From the NCBI GenBank assembly GCA_943912855.1, contig CALTVC010000002.1, positions 1 through 64,000 on the forward strand: DNA of 64,000 nt. Direction: 5' to 3'. Source of the stretch: an uncultured Flavobacterium sp. GTDB taxonomy: Bacteria; Bacteroidota; Bacteroidia; Flavobacteriales; Flavobacteriaceae. Made by a program: the position numbers and the translations under genes. Under the pieces are notes generated by a model. That model searched no databases. It had not been told where the DNA came from and worked only from the letters and a program-made list of their open reading frames with translations. Shown in pieces: positions 58,098 through 64,000 of this stretch (within the stretch, counting starts at the first letter, position 1; the number at the start of each line of letters is the position of its first letter).

Positions 58098-59504
58098 ATG
58101 AAAACATACATATATATACCGGCACTCCTTATGCTGATACTTACGGGGTGCAAGGTTTCTAAAGACACTCCCCTGCCCCAGCAGGAACTCCCTGAAGCGT
58201 ACAGGAATGCATTCTCTACAGATACGACTACAACAGCCGACCAAAAATGGGATGCGTTCTTTACCGACCCGAAGTTGCAGGAGCTTATTCAGCGTACTAT
58301 TTCCGGCAATAATGACCTACAAATAGCCCTGAAAAACATTCAGGCTTCAAGGCAGTTGCTTACGCAAAGCAAATGGGGACAGGTGCCTCAGCTTAATGCG
58401 TATGTAAACGCCAGCAGTAGCATACCCAGCGAGAACAGCCTTAACGGACTCAGCATAAACAACTTCCTTGGCACCAGCCATATTGAAGATTACAATGCAG
58501 GCCTTAATCTATCTTGGGAAGCAGATATTTGGGGTAAAATAAGCAGTCGCAAAAAAGAAGCCTTGGCTAACTATCTTAAAACAGAAGAAGCCCGTAAGCT
58601 GGTACAGGCCAACCTTGTTTCTACAGCCGCTCAAGGATATTATAACTTGCTGATGCTCGATGCCCAGCTGGAAGTAGCCAAAAAGAACCGTGACCTGAGC
58701 GAGAATACCGTACGTATGGTAACCAGTCAGTTTAATGCCGCCCAGGTTACCCACCTGGCTGTAGAACAGGCCGAAGCCCAAAGACTGCGTGCTGCACAAA
58801 TAGTACCGCAACTGGAAAAAGAAATCATTATTCAGGAAAATGCGCTTAGTATACTAACAGGTGTTATGCCCGGCGAAATACAACGTACAGCAAGCCTTAC
58901 CACAACTCCGTTGCATAACGAGTTGCCTACAGGCATACCTGCAACCTTGTTAAGCCGCAGGCCTGATGTTAAGGCACAGGAATATGAACTTAATGCTGCA
59001 AACGCCCGCGTGGGTATTGCCAAGGCATTTATGTACCCGGCACTGAACATTACGGCAAATGGCGGACTTAATTCTTTTAAATCAGACAACTGGTTTAATA
59101 TGCCGGCATCATTGTTTGGGCTGGTTACCGGTAGTATAGCTCAACCTTTATTACAGGGGAAAAAGCTCCGCACGCAATATGAAGTAGCTAAAACCGAACG
59201 TGAAAAAGCGGTTATTGCCTTTCGTCAGCAGGTGCTTGTTGCCGTAGGAGAAACATCTGATGCACTGGCAGAAATTGAAAAACTAAAACAGGAGGTGGAT
59301 TTTGCACAGCAACGGGTTGCCAACCTTCAAAAGGCAGTAAGCAATGCCGATAAGCTGTTTAGTCGCGGACTTGCAACCTACCTTGAAGTTATAACCGCGC
59401 AAAGCAACGTACTGCAAAGTGAACTTGACCTTGCTACGGTAAAACGAAACCAACTATCGGCTGAAGTGAGGCTTTACAAAGCCCTCGGCGGAGGCTGGAA
59501 GTAA
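58098..59504 (+). CDS. Outer-membrane efflux channel (NodT/TolC family lipoprotein)
   Basis: A 468-aa lipoprotein (LLMLILTGCKVS, lipid on Cys14). The two OEP repeats are visible: LIQRTISGNNDLQIALKNI, LNLSWEADIWGKISSRKKEA and the first long helices, then LLSRRPDVKAQEYELNAANA and GVGIAKAF-like ARVGIAKAFMYPALNI in the second. The terminal helices contain ADKLFSRGLATYLEVITAQS. It forms the exit duct for the RND pump. A strong terminator follows at 59535, ending the efflux operon. Confidence 0.95.
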   Translation: MKTYIYIPALLMLILTGCKVSKDTPLPQQELPEAYRNAFSTDTTTTADQKWDAFFTDPKLQELIQRTISGNNDLQIALKNIQASRQLLTQSKWGQVPQLNAYVNASSSIPSENSLNGLSINNFLGTSHIEDYNAGLNLSWEADIWGKISSRKKEALANYLKTEEARKLVQANLVSTAAQGYYNLLMLDAQLEVAKKNRDLSENTVRMVTSQFNAAQVTHLAVEQAEAQRLRAAQIVPQLEKEIIIQENALSILTGVMPGEIQRTASLTTTPLHNELPTGIPATLLSRRPDVKAQEYELNAANARVGIAKAFMYPALNITANGGLNSFKSDNWFNMPASLFGLVTGSIAQPLLQGKKLRTQYEVAKTEREKAVIAFRQQVLVAVGETSDALAEIEKLKQEVDFAQQRVANLQKAVSNADKLFSRGLATYLEVITAQSNVLQSELDLATVKRNQLSAEVRLYKALGGGWK

Positions 59505-59534
59505 TGGTGGTTAATTAGGTGTTAACTGGTGAAG

Positions 59535-59565
59535 GCTGTCTGAAGAAATTCAGGCAGCTTTTTTT
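59535..59565 (+). terminator. Terminator of the efflux operon
   Basis: The stem GCTGTCTGAA / TTCAGGCAGC (10 pairs, one G-T), loop GAAA, T7 run. Confidence 0.88.
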
Positions 59566-59722
59566 ATATACCTAATTGAAGAAAGTCAAACTCAGAACAA
59601 ACATATATCCCAACAAAAATTTACATTGAATAATCACTACAATAACAATATTATGCAGAATTGATAAAATAGTATGCATCCGCAAACGTTTTTCCCGGTA
59701 ATTTTATCAAAAATATATTTTG

Positions 59723-60811
59723 ATGAACACCTACGTAAATTTCGCCAAAGTTTTGGTTACTTCACTTGTTATGGCAGCATCTTTTTGCACCGCCCCTTCA
59801 GATACTTCCCTCCTAACCGTAAAAGGCCGTACCGATATGGTAGAGGGTAAATACATAGGGCTTATCAGTCCGGCAGCATCTGTAACTTTTAGCGTAAAAG
59901 GCAGTTCGTTTACGCTTTTACTAAGCAATCAGGACACCTACAAACATCATAATTATGTAGTGATAGAAGTTGACGGTAAATTTTTCAGCCGAAACAAAAT
60001 CGCGGCAGATGATACCACTCTTAAAGTCACAGTTCCTGAAGGCAACCATACCGTTAGCGTATACAAAGCGACAGAGGCATCTATAGGAACCATTGTAATT
60101 AAAGAGGTTCAGGGCAACATTACCAAAGCCCGACAAGTGGTAAAGAAAAAAATAGAGTTTGTAGGCGACAGCATTACCTGCGGTATGGGCAATGACGATA
60201 AGGAAATCCCATGCGGACAGGGCGAATGGTACGACCAGCATAATGCTTATTACAGCTATGCGTCCATAACGGCACGCGCACTGAATGCTGATTATGTGCT
60301 GAACTCGGTTTCGGGTATAGGTATGTACCGCAATTGGAATGATGAGCATGATAAGGAAGTGATTATGCCACAGGCGTATGGCAACCTATACCTTAATTCA
60401 GGTGTGGACAATACTAAAAAATATACACCTGCATTTGTGGCCGATGTTACTTGCATTGCCCTCGGCACTAACGATTTCAGCAAAGGCGACGGTACCAAAC
60501 CAAGGCTTCCGTTTAACGAAGATGCCTACGTGAACAACTATGTGGCTTTTGTAAAAATGCTGTACAAACACGCGCCTAAAACACAGGTCGTATTAACAAA
60601 TAGCCCTATGGTAAACATGCCCGAAAGTGCTGTTTTTACCAAATGCCTTAACCGGATAAAGGAACTGCTTAACAAAGAGAAAGGACATAAAGCAGTAATG
60701 GTTTTTACCTACGGAAACGTTACTCCTACCGGTTGCGGTTACCATCCTGCCATAAAAGAAGATGAACAAATGGCAGCTCAACTTACGCCTTTCCTTAAAA
60801 AACTACTGTAA
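59723..60811 (+). CDS. SGNH esterase with N-terminal jelly-roll (CE2-like)
   Basis: The start was set at ATG 59723; a TTG one codon earlier is less likely. The 362-aa protein has a signal peptide (KVLVTSLVMAASFCTAP). Residues about 30-135 form a beta-sandwich like the N-terminal domain of CE2 acetylesterases (SLLTVKGRTDMVEGKYIGLI, NHTVSVYKATEA). The SGNH domain follows: KIEFVGDSITCGMG (block I Ser), SVSGIGMYRNW (block II), IALGTNDFSKG (block III) and GCGYHPAIKEDEQMAAQL (His of block V). It probably removes acetyl groups from a plant polysaccharide. First gene of an operon with two binding/esterase genes and a GH3. Confidence 0.88.
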   Translation: MNTYVNFAKVLVTSLVMAASFCTAPSDTSLLTVKGRTDMVEGKYIGLISPAASVTFSVKGSSFTLLLSNQDTYKHHNYVVIEVDGKFFSRNKIAADDTTLKVTVPEGNHTVSVYKATEASIGTIVIKEVQGNITKARQVVKKKIEFVGDSITCGMGNDDKEIPCGQGEWYDQHNAYYSYASITARALNADYVLNSVSGIGMYRNWNDEHDKEVIMPQAYGNLYLNSGVDNTKKYTPAFVADVTCIALGTNDFSKGDGTKPRLPFNEDAYVNNYVAFVKMLYKHAPKTQVVLTNSPMVNMPESAVFTKCLNRIKELLNKEKGHKAVMVFTYGNVTPTGCGYHPAIKEDEQMAAQLTPFLKKLL

Positions 60812-60814
60812 CGC

Positions 60815-61825
60815 ATGAAACACCTGTATATACTGCCTTTGCTGGGAATGCTCTCGGCTTACGGACAAAAGAACCTTGTAAAAAACGGTGGCTTTGAAAC
60901 CGGCACTACCGAGAACTGGGGCGGTAATGTAGCGCTGGTAAACAACTTTGATAAAAAGGCGGGAAAAAGTAGCGGTATGATTAACCAGTTTACCGGACAG
61001 CAATGGAAAGGCATCGACCAGATTGTTTCCATCCCGAAGGAAACCTATGCCCTGGAATTCAGCGTGTGGATTAAGGGAGATAACATAGAGGGGGGAAAAG
61101 ACCCTTGGAACGCGGGTATAATGACGGTAGAGATGATTAGCAGCAAAGAAGCTAACTTAAGTCACGAAAACGTAGCCCAGGTTACCGGCTCTACCGAATG
61201 GACACAATATAAGAAAACGGTAATAGTTCCTAACGGTGCCAAAAAGTTCAGGATTATGCTGGCTTTGGCACAGACCAATGGTTCGGTTTTGTTTGATGAA
61301 GTGAGTGCCATAGCCTATACTACCGCTGATTTTGAAAAGAAAAAAGACGACGAACGCAAAGCAGCACAAACAGCGACAGCACAGTTTAAAAACGGCAACT
61401 TCGAGTCCGGAACCGAAGGCTGGCGCGGTAACGTAACCCTTGCCAGTACGGCAAAGGAAGGTGCTTCGGCAGTAGCCATAACTTCAACCCAACCTACATG
61501 GACAGGCATAGACCAGCTGGCGACCATACCCGCGGGGAGCAAGAAAATCCAGGTATCGGGTTGGCTTAAAGCCGATAAAATAATCCGTGGTAAAGAGAGC
61601 TGGAACAATGGCGTATTCATATTGGAACTCACCAAAGACGGACAAACCAAAGCCACTGAAGACCAGCTTATAGGCAGCGTAACAGCTACGGAAGACTGGA
61701 CGTTTTTTGACAAGACGTTTACCCTTCCGCAGGATGCCGAAAAGTTCCGTCTGATGCTCGCCCTGAGCAACTGTACTGGTATGCTCCTTGCCGACGACAT
61801 TAAAGTGAATTTCTTAAATCAATAA
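60815..61825 (+). CDS. Secreted protein of two tandem CBM4/9-like modules
   Basis: A 336-aa protein with a signal peptide (LYILPLLGMLSAYGQ). It is made of two copies of one beta-sandwich module: residues about 20-160 (NLVKNGGFETGTTENWGGNV, KGIDQIVSIP, KFRIMLALAQTNGSVLFDEV) and 190-336 (FKNGNFESGTEGWRGNV, TGIDQLATIPAG, KFRLMLALSNCTGMLLADDI). A charged linker (KKKDDERKAAQTAT) joins them. The pattern is that of CBM4/CBM9-type carbohydrate-binding domains, yet no catalytic domain is attached. It starts 3 bases after the esterase stop, so the operon is tight. It probably binds glycan for the neighbouring enzymes. Confidence 0.78.
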   Translation: MKHLYILPLLGMLSAYGQKNLVKNGGFETGTTENWGGNVALVNNFDKKAGKSSGMINQFTGQQWKGIDQIVSIPKETYALEFSVWIKGDNIEGGKDPWNAGIMTVEMISSKEANLSHENVAQVTGSTEWTQYKKTVIVPNGAKKFRIMLALAQTNGSVLFDEVSAIAYTTADFEKKKDDERKAAQTATAQFKNGNFESGTEGWRGNVTLASTAKEGASAVAITSTQPTWTGIDQLATIPAGSKKIQVSGWLKADKIIRGKESWNNGVFILELTKDGQTKATEDQLIGSVTATEDWTFFDKTFTLPQDAEKFRLMLALSNCTGMLLADDIKVNFLNQ

Positions 61826-61841
61826 GCACTTCTAACCAATA

Positions 61842-63224
61842 ATGAAACGATTCATCTTAAAGATAGTAGCCCTTTGCACCCCTGTTTTTGTAAGTGCCAA
61901 TGTGGTACTGCCATCGGTTTTTTCAGACAATATGGTATTGCAACGCAATGCTCCGGTAAAGCTATGGGGCTGGTCGCAACCAAACGAGGAAATCACCGTA
62001 ACCACAAGTTGGGATAACAAAGAATACAAGATAAAGGGCAGTAACCAGGCCACCTGGAAGCTTACCCTGCAAACACCCGGAGCCGGTGGGCCGTATACCG
62101 TAAAATTTAAGGGTTACAACGAAGTAACCCTGAACAACGTAATGCTGGGCGAAGTATGGTTGTGTAGCGGGCAAAGCAACATGGAATGGACACCAAACGC
62201 AGGAATCACGGGTGGTGAAGCAGAAATTGCCAAGGCAAATTACCCGAACATTCGCTTTTTCTCCGTGCCGAAACTTACTGCCAAAAACCCGCAGGACAAC
62301 CTCCCGGGAAACTGGCAGCAGTGCACTCCCGAAACCATGAAACACTTTAGTGCCATAGGCTATTTCTTTGCGCAAAGGCTTCAGGAAGATCTTAAGGGTG
62401 TCGCTATTGGGGTCATCAATTCGAGTTGGGGCGGTACTCCTGCCGAAATTTGGTTTCCCGCAGATTACATAGCCAAAGACGCCATACTTAGCGAAGCCGC
62501 CACCAAGCTTAAACCTGCCGAATGGGGTCCACACGAACCCGGTCGCGCCTGGAATGCCATGGTAAACCCTCTGGCAGGCTATCGCATAGCCGGAACGCTA
62601 TGGTATCAGGGCGAAAGCAATGTAGGGAGCGAAGTGTACAACAAAACCCTTGGCAGTTTAATCGCTTCGTGGAGGCAGGCATGGGGCTATGATTTCCCGT
62701 TTTATTTCGTGCAGATTGCCCCGTATAACTACGATGGATACCCAGATGCCGACTGGGGTGTAAAAGTCCGCGATGCGCAGCGTAGGGTGCTTAATGAAGT
62801 GCCTAATACGGCTATGGCTGTGATTAGCGATGTAGGTAACCTCGCAGACATTCACCCACGCGATAAAAAGCCTGTGGGGATTCGCTTGGCAAATATTGCG
62901 CTAAGCAAAATATACGCTACAAACAAAGCCGTTGCCGAAAGCCCGCTATACAAGGATTTTTCGGTTAAGGGCGATAAACTTACCGTGCATTTCAGTAATG
63001 CTCAGGGGCTGCATTTTAGCGGAAAAACCTTAATCTTGTTCGAAGTAGCAGGTGCCGATGGCAAGTTTTATCCGGCTACAGCTAAAATAGAAAAAGATAG
63101 TGTGGTGGTTTCTGCAAAGGCAGTAAAAACGCCTGTTAAGGTGCGCTATGGCTGGAAAAACGCCGCGGTATCTGACCTGTTTAACAGCGCTAACCTCCCG
63201 GCTTCATCATTTACCAGCGAATAA
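61842..63224 (+). CDS. Sialate O-acetylesterase-type carbohydrate esterase
   Basis: A 460-aa exported protein with a signal peptide (FILKIVALCTPVFVSANV). The family is the two-part SGNH sialate O-acetylesterase group (SASA): VLPSVFSDNMVLQRNAPVKL at the start, WLCSGQSNMEW with the nucleophilic Ser, GVINSSWGGTPAEIW, LWYQGESNVGS, and ADIHPRDKKPVGIRLA with the catalytic His. The family name derives from sialic acid, but in plant-glycan operons members deacetylate hemicellulose such as xyloglucan. The neighbours here, a CE2-like esterase and a GH3, favour a plant-glycan role. It is 16 bases from the preceding gene. Confidence 0.9.
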   Translation: MKRFILKIVALCTPVFVSANVVLPSVFSDNMVLQRNAPVKLWGWSQPNEEITVTTSWDNKEYKIKGSNQATWKLTLQTPGAGGPYTVKFKGYNEVTLNNVMLGEVWLCSGQSNMEWTPNAGITGGEAEIAKANYPNIRFFSVPKLTAKNPQDNLPGNWQQCTPETMKHFSAIGYFFAQRLQEDLKGVAIGVINSSWGGTPAEIWFPADYIAKDAILSEAATKLKPAEWGPHEPGRAWNAMVNPLAGYRIAGTLWYQGESNVGSEVYNKTLGSLIASWRQAWGYDFPFYFVQIAPYNYDGYPDADWGVKVRDAQRRVLNEVPNTAMAVISDVGNLADIHPRDKKPVGIRLANIALSKIYATNKAVAESPLYKDFSVKGDKLTVHFSNAQGLHFSGKTLILFEVAGADGKFYPATAKIEKDSVVVSAKAVKTPVKVRYGWKNAAVSDLFNSANLPASSFTSE

Positions 63225-63257
63225 TTTCCATAAACCGCTATATCTAAAAACCTTACC

Positions 63258-64000
63258 ATGAAAAAAACACAAACCCTGATACTACTGGCGCTACTGACCG
63301 CAGGTACGGCGCAGGCGCAAAAAAAGAAGAAAATGGAACAAACACAGGACACAGAACAACGTGTAGAACAGCTTTTGGCAAAGATGACCTTAGAGGAAAA
63401 GGTAGGCCAGATGAATCAATACAACGGCTTTTGGGAAGTAACCGGCCCTGCCCCTAAAGAGGGCAACGCCGCCATAAAATACGAACACCTGCGCAAAGGA
63501 TGGGTAGGCTCCATGCTTACCGTTAGGGGCGTTGAACAAGTGCGCGCCGTACAAAAAATAGCCGTTGAGGAAACGCGCCTGGGCATACCGCTAATCATTG
63601 GTTTCGACGTGATTCATGGGTACAAGACCCTCTCTCCTATTCCACTTGCCGAGGCTGCCAGTTGGGACATGCAGGCCATACGAAAATCGGCGGAAACGGC
63701 TGCTGCTGAAGCTTCTGCATCGGGTATAAACTGGACGTTCGGACCAATGGTAGACATCAGCCGAGATGCCCGTTGGGGCCGTGTTATGGAAGGTGCCGGA
63801 GAAGATCCGTTCCTGGGTGCAAAAGTTGCCGAAGCGCGCGTTAAAGGCTTCCAGGGCGATACCCGCGCCGACCTTGCTAAGCCTACTACCATTGCTGCCT
63901 GTGCCAAGCACTTCGCCGCCTATGGTTTTGCCGAAGCAGGCCGTGATTACAATACCGTAGACATCAGTAATTCAACCTTATACAATGCGGTACTCCCTCC
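63258..64000 (+). CDS. GH3 beta-glucosidase-type enzyme, C-terminus beyond window
   Basis: 247 complete codons are present from ATG 63258 to the window end. A signal peptide (TLILLALLTAGTAQAQ) is followed by the GH3 N-terminal barrel: LLAKMTLEEKVGQMNQYNG, LGIPLIIGFDVIHGYKT, SGINWTFGPMVDISRDARWG, EGAGEDPFLGAKVAEARVKG and AACAKHFAAYG. The catalytic Asp of the SDW-type motif lies beyond the window. Periplasmic beta-glucosidase or beta-xylosidase activity is expected. It is 33 bases after the esterase gene in the same operon. Confidence 0.93.
   Translation, partial: MKKTQTLILLALLTAGTAQAQKKKKMEQTQDTEQRVEQLLAKMTLEEKVGQMNQYNGFWEVTGPAPKEGNAAIKYEHLRKGWVGSMLTVRGVEQVRAVQKIAVEETRLGIPLIIGFDVIHGYKTLSPIPLAEAASWDMQAIRKSAETAAAEASASGINWTFGPMVDISRDARWGRVMEGAGEDPFLGAKVAEARVKGFQGDTRADLAKPTTIAACAKHFAAYGFAEAGRDYNTVDISNSTLYNAVLP

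Overview
The window looks like a flavobacterial chromosome (phylum Bacteroidota). The signs are SusC/SusD pairs, a hybrid two-component regulator, SPII lipoproteins, one TAnnTTTG-type promoter with an acceptable spacing, and the remnant of a type IX secretion (T9SS) sorting domain. Gene density is high. I see no complete RNA gene, insertion sequence or CRISPR array.

Layout. (1) 1-4341 (-): the N-terminal 1447 codons of a very large exonuclease-RecQ-UvrD fusion, cut by the window edge. (2) 4342-5129: non-coding, with the 3' end of a tRNA plus terminator (possible attachment site of an element lying to the left) and a decayed T9SS C-terminal domain with its own hairpin. (3) 5130-10661 (-): a DUF4132 giant protein and a small unknown partner. 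(4) 11340-41775 (-): a polysaccharide utilization locus (PUL): HTCS regulator, SusC, SusD, IPT-domain lipoprotein, alginate-lyase-like protein, GH97, heparinase-II/III-type lyase, DUF4861, GH43, an alpha/beta-hydrolase, GH127/146, GH88, a GH28-like beta-helix protein, a sugar MFS, KduI, KduD and a hexuronate MFS. Lyases and GH88 would release unsaturated uronate, the MFS proteins import it and KduI/KduD process it; GH127 and GH43 suggest L-arabinofuranose side chains. No sulfatase is present. (5) 42093-45995 (+): a TonB-dependent receptor and a beta-propeller phytase.

(6) 46485-52448 (-): the least explained part. One block carries a muramidase without signal peptide, three DUF2589-type paralogues and a zinc ribbon. 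Just upstream lies a second block with an unknown 201-aa protein, a seven-helix membrane protein, a small histidine kinase and a NarL-type regulator. (7) 52859-59504 (+): TetR regulator and an RND efflux operon, separated by a repeated terminator/operator array that contains two near-identical 12-codon frames. (8) 59723-64000 (+): start of a second carbohydrate operon (SGNH esterase, tandem carbohydrate-binding-like protein, sialate-O-acetylesterase-type esterase, truncated GH3).

The best candidate for an undescribed system is the DUF2589/muramidase cluster with its adjoining signalling genes. Secondary candidates are the exonuclease-RecQ-UvrD fusion near a probable tRNA attachment site, and the DUF4132 two-gene unit. 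All family names come from motif recognition by eye, with no database search.
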